In this document: positions 6,473 through 12,888 of the stretch, piece after piece | Position numbering within the stretch: position 1 is the first letter of the stretch | Layout: each line of letters begins with the position of its first letter | Source: an uncultured Candidatus Saccharibacteria bacterium | GTDB lineage: Bacteria; Patescibacteriota; Saccharimonadia; Saccharimonadales; Saccharimonadaceae | Direction: 5' to 3' | Length of the DNA stretch: 12,945 nucleotides | Assembly (NCBI GenBank): GCA_937974295.1 | Contig: CALBWN010000006.1 | Coordinates: forward strand, 1-12,945 | Position numbers and translations under genes: made by a program | The notes under the pieces: model-generated | What the model was told of the DNA's origin: nothing | The model's input: only the letters and a program-made list of their open reading frames with translations | Databases searched by the model: none

Positions 6473-7678
6473 CTATGTATTATCCTTTGACACATGCTGA
6501 GTTACCTCATCTGGCAAAAATCCCTTCTCATGTTGGAAGTTTGCTTGCCACTGATAGCCTTTGCCATAGCCGAGATCCTTCATGAGTTTAGTGGGGGCGT
6601 TGCGCAGGTGGAGTGGCACTGGCGTATCGGCATAGCGGCGAGCAAGAGCCTCTGCCTCGTGCATAAGGTCGGTGATCTCGCGCGATTTGGCTGAGCGGGC
6701 AAGCGCTGTGGCACAGTGGTAGAGATTGTAGCGGGCCTCAGGCAAGCCAACCCGCTCCACCGCTTGGAAGGTCGCCACCGCCAGAGATAACGCACCATTA
6801 CCTGCCAGCCCGATGTCCTCACTGGCGAATACCACCATGCGCCGAGCAATGAACTTTGGGTCTTCGCCAGCGTCGATCATTCGGCTTAGATAATAGAGGG
6901 TGGCGCGCACATCGCTGCCCCGCATCGACTTGATGAAGGCCGAGATCACATCATAGTGCATCTCGCCTTGCTTGTCGTAGCCAGGGAGCTTCTTTTGGGC
7001 AGCAGCTGTAACGGTATCGGGCGTCACTGTCTCAGCGAGACTCAGGGCAAGCTCAAGGTTACCGAGCGCCACTCGGGCATCGCCGCCCGATAGCTCAGCA
7101 AGATAATCGAGCGCCTCTGGCGTGACGTGCTCTGTCTTACCTAGGGTAGTGATGGCACGCTGGAGAATAGCGCGAATTTCGTCTTTGCTCAGTGGTTGCA
7201 AGACGAGTACGCGCATCCGGCTCAGTAGTGGGGTAATAACCTCGAAGCTTGGATTCTCAGTCGTCGCACCAATCAACGTAATCAGCCCCGACTCGACATG
7301 AGGCAAAAAGGCATCCTGCTGCGCCTTATTAAAGCGATGAATTTCATCAACAAAGAGAACAGTACGCAGGCCAAGATTCCAATTTTGCCGGGCATGCTGG
7401 ATAACTCGCTCGACGTCCTTCTTGCCACTGGTAACGGCACTGAGCTCGATAAACTCAGCCTCCACCTCGCGAGCAATAATCCGCGCCAGTGTCGTCTTGC
7501 CTGTGCCCGGTGGTCCCCAAAAGATGAGGCTCACGGGCTGCTTCTTCGTAACAATCTGGCGCAAAATCTCGGCATCGCCCAGCAAGTGTGTCTGGCCGAT
7601 CACGGCATTGAGCGATTGTGGGCGTAGCCGCTCGGCCAGCGGTTGGCGTGATGACGATGACGAATCTGGCTCAGGCAT
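6473..7678 (-). CDS. rarA: replication-associated recombination AAA+ ATPase RarA/MgsA
   Basis: This 401-residue protein is a clamp-loader-like AAA+ ATPase that acts at stalled replication forks and single-strand/double-strand DNA junctions, with SSB as the known partner in other bacteria. Motifs: LAERLRPQSLNAVIGQTHLL (14-33), Walker A GPPGTGKT 55-62, Walker B VLFVDE 107-112, sensor 1 around ATTEN 138-142, arginine finger R154 in LLSRMR, and sensor 2 GGDAR 198-202. The C-terminal tetramerisation domain (about 235-395) includes HYDVISAFIKSMRGSD, EDPKFIARRM, FASEDIGLA and the closing YGKGYQW...FLPDEV. Length is somewhat short of some family members but complete. The -10 box 10 nt upstream fixes the start and leaves a leader of only a few nucleotides. 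It is convergent with the trehalase and divergent from the slipin operon. Confidence 0.97.
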   Translation of the reverse strand: MPEPDSSSSSRQPLAERLRPQSLNAVIGQTHLLGDAEILRQIVTKKQPVSLIFWGPPGTGKTTLARIIAREVEAEFIELSAVTSGKKDVERVIQHARQNWNLGLRTVLFVDEIHRFNKAQQDAFLPHVESGLITLIGATTENPSFEVITPLLSRMRVLVLQPLSKDEIRAILQRAITTLGKTEHVTPEALDYLAELSGGDARVALGNLELALSLAETVTPDTVTAAAQKKLPGYDKQGEMHYDVISAFIKSMRGSDVRATLYYLSRMIDAGEDPKFIARRMVVFASEDIGLAGNGALSLAVATFQAVERVGLPEARYNLYHCATALARSAKSREITDLMHEAEALARRYADTPVPLHLRNAPTKLMKDLGYGKGYQWQANFQHEKGFLPDEVTQHVSKDNT

Positions 7679-7688
7679 AGCTACGTCT

Positions 7689-7717
7689 AGTATACCGGAA
7701 ATAGACTGGCACGTCGA
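7689..7717 (-). promoter_or_regulatory. promoter of rarA
   Basis: On the minus strand TCGACG (7717-7712) and TATACT (7694-7689) are separated by exactly 17 bp. The hexamer ends 10 nt before the ATG, so the predicted 5' leader is about 2-4 nt and has no room for a Shine-Dalgarno. Confidence 0.6.
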
Positions 7718-7888
7718 AGGGTCATTTTATACAGATGGGTCTATGTCTGATCTGAGAATAGGATAGGTACTAAAGTAGCTTATTGCAATTTGTTTTTACA
7801 CTCTACCAGGCAAAAGTGGTGTGAGAAGGGGCTCTCATAATACTATAGGATGCCAAGACTATTGCTGTCTCGCTATTTTGCCACAATG

Positions 7889-7897
7889 TGGTATGAT
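7889..7897 (+). promoter_or_regulatory. extended -10 promoter of the slipin-aminopeptidase operon
   Basis: TGGTATGAT is an extended -10. Transcription would begin near 7904, about 24 nt before the slipin ATG, leaving room for the strong Shine-Dalgarno at 7917-7924. No good -35 at 17 bp is seen. A second, weaker -10-like CATAAT (7836-7841) lies upstream. Confidence 0.5.
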
Positions 7898-7916
7898 AAA
7901 AGCAATAAGCTAGTCC

Positions 7917-7924
7917 AAAGGAGG
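7917..7924 (+). promoter_or_regulatory. Shine-Dalgarno deciding the slipin start
   Basis: AAAGGAGG is a near-perfect anti-16S match. It lies only 3 nt before the ATG at 7928, close but workable. It supports that start over an in-frame upstream ATG at 7850, which would precede the predicted -10 box at 7892-7897. Confidence 0.75.
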
Positions 7925-7927
7925 AAT

Positions 7928-8677
7928 ATGGAATATATCATTATTGGCATCATCGTGGCGACGATTGTCTTCATGCTGAGCGGGATTCGGGTGGTGAATC
8001 AATACCAGCGCGGTGTGGTGCTAACGCTTGGACGCTTCTCGGGTCAGCGCGCGCCAGGCCTACGTGTGGTAGTGCCAATCTTTCAGACGATTATGATGGT
8101 CGATGTCCGCTCGACGCCGATCGATGTGCCAAAGCAAGAGGTTATCACCAAAGATAACGTGACGGTTGGTGTGGACGCTGTGGTGTACTTCCGTGTCATT
8201 AATGCGCCAAAGGCTGTCCTCGAGACGACGAACTACATCTATGCCACCAGCCAGTTTGCTCAGGCAGCGCTGCGTGATGTGACGGGTAACATTGACATGG
8301 ACGACCTGCTCGCCAAGCGAGAAGAACTCAGCCAGCAGATCAAAGAGATCGTTGATGCTGAGACTGACAAGTGGGGGATTGACGTCGAGAACGTGAAGAT
8401 TCAGAACATCGAGTTGCCAGGCGATATGAAGCGCGCTATGGCTAAGCAAGCCGAAGCCGAGCGTGAGCGCCGGGCTAACATCATCAATGCCGATGGTGAA
8501 AAAGCCGCTGCAGAGACCCTCGCAGAGGCCGCTCAGATTCTTGCTAACACCCCAGGAGCAATCAACCTGCGTACGCTCACGACACTTGAGCGCATTAGTG
8601 CCGAGCCAAGCCAGAAGACGATGATCCTCTTCCCGGCAGAATTGACAGAGGTACTGCGAGGTATTAAGCGGTCATGA
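7928..8677 (+). CDS. slipin / stomatin-like SPFH-domain membrane protein
   Basis: This 249-residue protein is an SPFH (stomatin/prohibitin/flotillin/HflK) family member that forms membrane-bound oligomers and is thought to organise membrane microdomains or modulate proteases. Residues 2-19 form the membrane anchor. The SPFH domain follows (RVVNQYQRGVVLTLGRF 21-37, PGLRVVVPIF 43-52, VDVRSTPIDVPKQEVITKDNVTVGVDAVVYFRV 58-90). After it come the IKEIVD-KWGIDVENVKIQNIELP segment (138-164) and an Ala/Glu/Arg-rich coiled coil (about 165-205), with the conserved LRTLTTLERI near the end. Length is typical of prokaryotic slipins. These often sit beside an NfeD gene; none is visible here. The TGA stop overlaps the next ATG (ATGA), so translation is probably coupled to the aminopeptidase. 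An upstream in-frame ATG at 7850 would add 26 residues. Confidence 0.93.
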   Translation: MEYIIIGIIVATIVFMLSGIRVVNQYQRGVVLTLGRFSGQRAPGLRVVVPIFQTIMMVDVRSTPIDVPKQEVITKDNVTVGVDAVVYFRVINAPKAVLETTNYIYATSQFAQAALRDVTGNIDMDDLLAKREELSQQIKEIVDAETDKWGIDVENVKIQNIELPGDMKRAMAKQAEAERERRANIINADGEKAAAETLAEAAQILANTPGAINLRTLTTLERISAEPSQKTMILFPAELTEVLRGIKRS

Positions 8678-9861
8678 TCGACTTTCGTCAGAATCGAGCG
8701 CGTTGCATTGATGCGCTTGCGGGTGGGCTGGCAGTATTGACTGCGTATGACGAAGTGCAGGGCAGTGGCGATGAGCCAGCGCCGTTTCAGCAGGAGTCAA
8801 ACTTTTGGTGGCTTAGTGGGATTGAGCGGCCAGGCTGGAAGCTGATTATCGATGGATTGCGTGGCCGCACAACACTCGTGCGGCCTCATCTCGATGCGGT
8901 GCAGCAGACCTTCGTTGGTGAACTAAGCAGTGAGGAAGCCAGGCGGATCAGTGGTGCTGATGCAGTGATTGATGCCCACGATTTTGAGGCGGAGCTACGC
9001 CAGCTTGCCAAGCGCCATACGGTTGTATACGAAGTAAACGACCGTACCGACTACGGTTTTATGCTCAACCCTGCCTCGCGCGACCTAAGCAAAGTACTGC
9101 AGCGGATCTTTCCCTCAGTCCAGTCGTGCCTCCGCCAGCTGCGTGAATTGCGGGCTATCAAGCAGCCAGAAGAGATTGCTGCGCTGCGCCAGGCAATTGC
9201 GCTGACGATCGAGGCGTTTGAGGTAGCCAAGCAGCGCTTGCCGGACTGCCGGCATGAGTATGAGTGTGAGGCGGAGTTTGACTATCTATTCCGGCGTCAT
9301 AATGCTCGCCATGCCTATAGCCCGATTGTCGCGAGTGGTGCCAATGCCTGTACATTGCACTACAGCTATAATGCAGGGCCGCTGAATGCTGAGAATATGG
9401 TCTTGATCGACATCGGAGCGCGGGTCAATGGATATTGCGCGGATATCACTCGCACCTATGGCATTGAGCCGACGCAGCGCCAGCAGGATGTCCACGCTGC
9501 AGTGGTGCAGGTGCAGCAACACATCATTGAGTTGCTCGAGCCAAATCTACCTGTGGCTGACTACATCCAGCAGAGCGACGACATTATGCGCGATGCCTTG
9601 CAGCAGCTTGGTCTCCTACGCGATCGTCACGACCAAGCCACCTTCCGGCGTTACTATCCACATGCCACCAGTCATGGGCTTGGCGTCGATACACACGACA
9701 GCCTGGGTTCGCCACGGGTGCTGCGCGCTGGTATGGTGCTTACCGTCGAGCCAGGAATTTACATTCCAGAGGAGGGCATTGGTGTCCGGATCGAAGATGA
9801 TATCCTCATTACGCCAAGCGGCCACGATAATCTCAGCGCCAGCTTATCGACAAAATGGTAA
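8674..9861 (+). CDS. pepP: Xaa-Pro aminopeptidase P (M24B)
   Basis: This 395-residue cytoplasmic metalloaminopeptidase would remove an N-terminal residue that precedes proline. An AMP_N-type domain (residues 1 to about 150, with NFWWLSGIERPGWKLIID) precedes the pita-bread catalytic domain. The five metal ligands are all present: D246 (LIDIGA), D257 (YCADITRTYG), H334 (ATSHGLGVDTHD), E359 (TVEPGIYI) and E374 (VRIEDDI). H229 (CTLHY) and H341 fit the accessory catalytic histidines. Length is slightly short of E. coli PepP but complete. The start overlaps the slipin stop as ATGA; GAGG at 8658-8661 may help re-initiation. The pairing with the slipin is unusual and points to coupled expression. The last codons hold the -35 box of the next promoter. 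Aminopeptidase P and prolidase are hard to separate by eye; the N-terminal domain favours aminopeptidase P. Confidence 0.93.
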   Translation: MIDFRQNRARCIDALAGGLAVLTAYDEVQGSGDEPAPFQQESNFWWLSGIERPGWKLIIDGLRGRTTLVRPHLDAVQQTFVGELSSEEARRISGADAVIDAHDFEAELRQLAKRHTVVYEVNDRTDYGFMLNPASRDLSKVLQRIFPSVQSCLRQLRELRAIKQPEEIAALRQAIALTIEAFEVAKQRLPDCRHEYECEAEFDYLFRRHNARHAYSPIVASGANACTLHYSYNAGPLNAENMVLIDIGARVNGYCADITRTYGIEPTQRQQDVHAAVVQVQQHIIELLEPNLPVADYIQQSDDIMRDALQQLGLLRDRHDQATFRRYYPHATSHGLGVDTHDSLGSPRVLRAGMVLTVEPGIYIPEEGIGVRIEDDILITPSGHDNLSASLSTKW

Positions 9862-9875
9862 AAAACCGCTATACT
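9847..9875 (+). promoter_or_regulatory. promoter of the YvlD-like/secG operon, inside the pepP 3' end
   Basis: TCGACA (9847-9852, five of six to consensus) and TATACT (9870-9875) are exactly 17 bp apart. This is the best-formed promoter in the window. The -35 box lies in the last codons of pepP. The -10 ends 7 nt before the ATG at 9883, so the transcript should be leaderless or nearly so. Confidence 0.75.
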
Positions 9876-9882
9876 AGAGCAA

Positions 9883-10284
9883 ATGAAACGACAATTTTTT
9901 ACCTTTATTATCCGCTGGGTGTTAAATTCGCTTGGGCTGTGGATTGCTGTGCGCATCTTTGGTACAGGCTATATTGGCGTCCAACCCGATATGAACGTTG
10001 CGGTGTTTTTGCTGGCTGGGCTCATCTTCTCAGTTGTCAATGCAGTTTTTAAGCCGATTGCCATCATCCTATCGCTTCCCGCTATTCTCGTCACGCTCGG
10101 TCTCTTTACCGTCGTTGTCAACGGCTTTATGGTCTATATCTCACTGATACTGGCACCAGGTCTCAAGATGACGTTTCTTCACTCCATCTTGACAGGCCTG
10201 ATCATGAGTCTGGTAAACTATATAGTAAGCAGCGCGCTTGAGCTAAATTATGGGCGCACGCAGGAGGAACAACATGAATCTTGA
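9883..10284 (+). CDS. YvlD-type (phage holin 4 superfamily) integral membrane protein
   Basis: This 133-residue protein has four predicted transmembrane helices: about residues 7-26, 38-57, 62-89 (possibly kinked at LPAILVTLGLF) and 98-118. The conserved pieces N53-AVFKPI and SLPAILVTLGLFTVVVNGFM (64-83) are those of the YvlD / 'phage holin family 4' group found in many bacterial chromosomes. Despite the name there is no sign of phage here, and the molecular role of the family is not known; in Bacillus YvlD is part of a cell-envelope stress operon. The tail is polar (YGRTQEEQHES). The start is set by the -10 box 7 nt upstream. Its 3' end overlaps secG by 11 bp and carries the secG Shine-Dalgarno, which argues for coupled translation. 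Confidence 0.85.
   Translation: MKRQFFTFIIRWVLNSLGLWIAVRIFGTGYIGVQPDMNVAVFLLAGLIFSVVNAVFKPIAIILSLPAILVTLGLFTVVVNGFMVYISLILAPGLKMTFLHSILTGLIMSLVNYIVSSALELNYGRTQEEQHES
10262..10267 (+). promoter_or_regulatory. Shine-Dalgarno of secG inside the upstream gene
   Basis: A perfect AGGAGG ends 6 nt before the ATG at 10274. It picks this start over the in-frame ATG at 10250, which would add eight residues (MGARRRNN) and lacks such a site. Confidence 0.8.
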
Positions 10285-10507
10285 TAGTATTCTACAAACA
10301 ATAATGATTGGCTCGGCCATCTTGATGATCCTGGCTATTTTGCTCCAGCAGCGCGGGGCGACGCTTGGTGCAGGCTTTGGTGCCTCGGGCGAGCTCTATA
10401 CCACGCGGCGCGGCCTCGACAAAAACCTCTTTGAGGCGACGATCTTCTTGGCTGTTACCTTTGTTGGGTCTATTTTGGCGGCACTCTTGTTGCCGTCTGC
10501 GGGGTAG
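10274..10507 (+). CDS. secG: preprotein translocase subunit SecG
   Basis: This 77-residue protein is the small accessory subunit of the SecYEG channel, which supports SecA-driven export. It has two transmembrane helices, at about residues 8-25 and 55-73. The conserved SecG segment between them includes LLQQRGATLGAGFGASGELYTTRRGLDKNLFEATIFLAV (23-61), with the FGASG-type loop and the (R/K)G-(L/A)-(D/E)-(K/R) stretch before helix 2. Length is typical. It overlaps the YvlD-like gene by 11 bp and ends 3 bp before the substrate-binding protein gene, so the three are one operon. Having an export-channel subunit directly before an exported protein is suggestive but probably only shared housekeeping. 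Confidence 0.95.
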   Translation: MNLDSILQTIMIGSAILMILAILLQQRGATLGAGFGASGELYTTRRGLDKNLFEATIFLAVTFVGSILAALLLPSAG

Positions 10508-10510
10508 AGC

Positions 10511-12373
10511 ATGGCGAATCGGCAGGAGAAGCACCTCCAGCGCCGTGAGACCTCGTCGGCAGTTGTGCCTCAGGAGGATGAATCACTGCGTGCAGCTAAA
10601 GCAGCGAAATCGGTGCCATCTCGCCGCAAGAAGCCACGCCGTGACCTCAAGCAGCTCGAAGATAGCGCCACGCGCCACGTTGGCAAGTTCTTAGGGAGCC
10701 GCTTCGAGAGTTTGCGTCGAGCCCGGCGGCGGGTTGTGCTGTGGCTTGTCCTCATTGCAGTGATTTTGCTTGGTATTATTGCTCAGATCTTTATCCGTCG
10801 CGACGCAACAACGGCAACTGGTGGGACCGGCGGGACATATATTGAGGGGGCGCTCGGCCCGATTGAGACGCTTAATCCACTCTTTGCAACCAGCAGTGCC
10901 GAGCTTTCGGCCAGTCAACTCATGTTTTCCTCGCTCTATCATTACGACGCCAAGGGTTCGCTCCACACAGATGTTGCAACGAGCCTTGCCTATAACGAAG
11001 CGAGCAAAACCTACACCGCTCAATTGCGTGATGACGTCCGTTGGCACGATGGGCACAAGCTCACCGCCAAGGATGTTGTCTTCACGATCAACCTTATCAA
11101 GAACCCGGCGGTGCGCTCACCCTTGCGCGTCAATTGGGTCGACGTCCAGGCCAAGGCGGTCAACGATACCACTGTGCAGTTTGTGCTACCTGCCACATAT
11201 GCCGCCTTCCCACATGCGTTGACCTTCCCGATTTTGCCCGAGCATATGCTAGGCTCGGCAACGCCAAGCTCAATGCGCCAGGCACCGTTTAATCATTCGC
11301 CAGTTGGTAGTGGGCCATTTAAGTTCCAGATTTTGCAATCGACCAATAATGCTCGCCGGCCAAAGACCGTGCACGTCGTTGCTTTTGATGGCTATTATGG
11401 TGGCCGGCCCAAGCTTGATCGCTTCGAGCTCCAAGCGTATAGCACACAGCAAGATATTGTCTCGGCTTTGCAGGCTGGTGAGCTGAGTGGCGCAACCGAC
11501 CTCTCCGTTGTGATGCGCAAAGATATCCCGCGCAACCAATACACGACAACCACTGTACCAACCGACCGCGGAGTGTATTTGCTCATGAACAATACCAACC
11601 CCATCCTCAAAGATCGCGCGGTTCGCAAAGCCCTCCAATTAGGCACCAACACCGCTGCGATTCGCACCTCGCTGGGTGAGGGTGTGCAGCGTCTTGATGG
11701 TCCGTTTATCCCCAGTCAGCTTGGCGGTATCAATACGCCATCCGCAGATAAGCATGACCAAGCGAAAGCCGCTGCGATGCTGGATGAAGCAGGCTGGAAG
11801 CTCGCTGATGGCAGTAAAGTCCGCAGCAAAGATGGCCAAAAGCTAGAGATTATGATCACCACTACGAAGGGTGCGGAGTACGAAGCAGTCCTTGCCAAGG
11901 TAATGGAGCAGTGGCAGCAGCTTGGCGTGGCGGTGACGCAGCAAGTGATCGACCGCTCGGCAACGTCATCTACCTTTGTCCAGGGGACATTGCAGGGGCG
12001 AAGCTACGATGTTTTGCTCTATGAGCTAGCGATTGGTGCCGACCCTGATGTCTATGCTTATTGGCACTCCTCGCAGACGGGCTACCAGGGCTATAACTTC
12101 GTCAATTACACGAGCCGCACCGCAGATGCCGCGCTGGCCAGTGCCCGCACGCGCCTCGAGCCCAAGCTGCGTGCTGCCAAGTACAAAGCGTTTGCCGAGC
12201 AGTGGTACAGCGATGTGCCGGCGATTGGTCTCTATCGGTCGGCTAGTGTATATGCCACGGGCCCTGGTGTACAGGCTATTCAGCAGGGTGATACCCTTGT
12301 CTCCGGTGCAGACCGCTACGCAGACGTCCTCCGTTGGACGGTTACCATCCGAGATGTTTACAAAACCCCCTAA
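10511..12373 (+). CDS. membrane-anchored family 5 (peptide) ABC transporter substrate-binding protein
   Basis: This 620-residue protein belongs to the SBP_bac_5 (DppA/OppA-type) family, which captures peptides or related solutes outside the membrane. Residues 1-74 are highly charged and Arg/Lys-rich, predicted cytoplasmic. A single hydrophobic segment at 75-95 (VVLWLVLIAVILLGIIAQIFI) follows, then a Gly/Thr-rich linker (100-108). The binding domain starts with YIEGALGPIETLNPLFA (110-126) and includes LRDDVRWHDGHKLTAKDVVFTINLIK (172-197), the family's hallmark stretch. There is no lipobox Cys, so it is anchored by an N-in signal-anchor helix rather than as a lipoprotein. No permease or ATPase gene is in the window. 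The start is 3 bp after the secG stop with a GGGGT-like site inside secG. The last codons contain the -35 of the tRNA-Leu promoter. Confidence 0.9.
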   Translation: MANRQEKHLQRRETSSAVVPQEDESLRAAKAAKSVPSRRKKPRRDLKQLEDSATRHVGKFLGSRFESLRRARRRVVLWLVLIAVILLGIIAQIFIRRDATTATGGTGGTYIEGALGPIETLNPLFATSSAELSASQLMFSSLYHYDAKGSLHTDVATSLAYNEASKTYTAQLRDDVRWHDGHKLTAKDVVFTINLIKNPAVRSPLRVNWVDVQAKAVNDTTVQFVLPATYAAFPHALTFPILPEHMLGSATPSSMRQAPFNHSPVGSGPFKFQILQSTNNARRPKTVHVVAFDGYYGGRPKLDRFELQAYSTQQDIVSALQAGELSGATDLSVVMRKDIPRNQYTTTTVPTDRGVYLLMNNTNPILKDRAVRKALQLGTNTAAIRTSLGEGVQRLDGPFIPSQLGGINTPSADKHDQAKAAAMLDEAGWKLADGSKVRSKDGQKLEIMITTTKGAEYEAVLAKVMEQWQQLGVAVTQQVIDRSATSSTFVQGTLQGRSYDVLLYELAIGADPDVYAYWHSSQTGYQGYNFVNYTSRTADAALASARTRLEPKLRAAKYKAFAEQWYSDVPAIGLYRSASVYATGPGVQAIQQGDTLVSGADRYADVLRWTVTIRDVYKTP

Positions 12374-12386
12374 CATGCGGTATAAT
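12357..12386 (+). promoter_or_regulatory. promoter of tRNA-Leu, inside the substrate-binding protein 3' end
   Basis: TTTACA (12357-12362) and a perfect TATAAT (12381-12386) are 18 bp apart. Transcription would start near 12393, about 13 nt before the tRNA. The -35 lies within the final Val-Tyr-Lys codons of the upstream gene. Confidence 0.7.
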
Positions 12387-12405
12387 CAACAGTGTCGCGA
12401 GATAT

Positions 12406-12493
12406 GCGGACGTGGCGGAATTGGTAGACGCGTCAGCTTGAGGGGCTGGTGAGCATTGCGCTCGTGGAAGTTCAAGTCTTCTCGTCCGCACCA
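12406..12493 (+). tRNA. tRNA-Leu(GAG), CCA encoded
   Basis: Acceptor strands GCGGACG (12406-12412) and CGTCCGC (12483-12489) pair perfectly, followed by discriminator A and genomic CCA. A D-arm with GGTAGACGC, an anticodon stem TCAGC/GCTGG with loop TTGAGGG (anticodon GAG), a long variable arm (class II) and a T-arm GGAAG-TTCAAGT-CTTCT complete the cloverleaf. It decodes CUC/CUU leucine codons. It has its own promoter and terminator. Confidence 0.96.
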
Positions 12494-12518
12494 GATATGA
12501 TGCCTCGCGGCGCATGAG

Positions 12519-12541
12519 CACCACCAAGACGGTGGTGTTTT
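12519..12541 (+). terminator. Rho-independent terminator of tRNA-Leu
   Basis: CACCACC (12519-12525) and GGTGGTG (12531-12537) form a perfect 7-bp stem with a 5-nt loop, followed by TTTT and, after GC, another TTTT. It sits 25 nt after the tRNA 3' end. Confidence 0.8.
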
Positions 12542-12838
12542 GCTTTTGTAAATAACAATAGGGGAGATCTTGTATTAAGATACTTGTACGAGCACTTTGC
12601 TTGGATGCTTTGACGCTTGCATTAACTGGACATTTCTCCGGATGAAACATAAGAGCCGTAGAGCGCCTGAACCCATAAAAGTGCGATAATTAATCGGCGA
12701 ACTGCTTGTGTTTTGCAAAGCGGTGGTGCATAATAAGAGACAAGCTGGTACGCAAAAAGGGGTACCGTTGCGTCCAAACACAAACATCGTGCCAAAACAA
12801 ACATTGTGCCCCAGGGTGGGCGCGTAGCAGCTACCGGT
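12542..12838. other. gap between two terminators; possible small RNA
   Basis: About 300 bases lie between the tRNA-Leu terminator and the next terminator without a gene I can defend. Short open frames on both strands lack start codons with Shine-Dalgarno or leaderless promoters. Visible features: -10-like TGCGATAAT (12682-12690) and CATAAT (12729-12734, with TTGTGT 17 bp upstream), a GGTAC/GTACC hairpin (12747-12751 with 12762-12766), and a near-identical direct repeat ACAAACAT(C/T)GTGCC at 12780-12793 and 12797-12810. Because a strong terminator follows at 12840-12869 and needs a transcript to end, a short RNA from about 12741 to 12869 is a reasonable guess. No known RNA family was recognised. 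Confidence 0.25.
12780..12810 (+). repeat. imperfect 14-bp direct repeat, period 17
   Basis: ACAAACATCGTGCC (12780-12793) and ACAAACATTGTGCC (12797-12810) differ at one base and are separated by AAA. The 17-bp period is not a multiple of three, so this is not a coding repeat. It could be a recent tandem duplication or paired binding sites. Confidence 0.5.
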
Positions 12839-12839
12839 A

Positions 12840-12869
12840 AATCACCTCTAGCCAAAGAGGTGATTTTTT
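12840..12869 (+). terminator. strong Rho-independent terminator
   Basis: AATCACCTCT (12840-12849) and AGAGGTGATT (12856-12865) form a 10-bp stem with a 6-nt loop running into a T-tract up to 12869. Which transcript it ends is not clear, as no gene was recognised between 12542 and 12838. Its T-tract runs directly into the tRNA-Ala promoter. Confidence 0.85.
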
Positions 12870-12877
12870 GCTATAGT
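12869..12877 (+). promoter_or_regulatory. extended -10 promoter of tRNA-Ala
   Basis: TGCTATAGT is an extended -10 whose first base is the last T of the preceding terminator. It predicts a start near 12884, a few nucleotides before the tRNA. No clear -35 is seen, since that region is occupied by the terminator stem. Confidence 0.5.
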
Positions 12878-12888
12878 CTATAGCAGAC

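Noticed and set aside
9883..10284. Prophage holin
   Set aside because: The family name includes 'phage holin', but there is no endolysin or phage gene nearby, and the YvlD-type family is widespread as a chromosomal membrane protein in an operon such as this one with secG.
12342..12650. 102-codon open frame on the minus strand
   Set aside because: It runs antisense through tRNA-Leu, its promoter and its terminator, so it is not a plausible gene.
12575..12855. Two overlapping minus-strand frames (70 and 77 codons)
   Set aside because: No Shine-Dalgarno or suitably placed -10 box, one starts inside the terminator stem, and composition looks like noncoding DNA.
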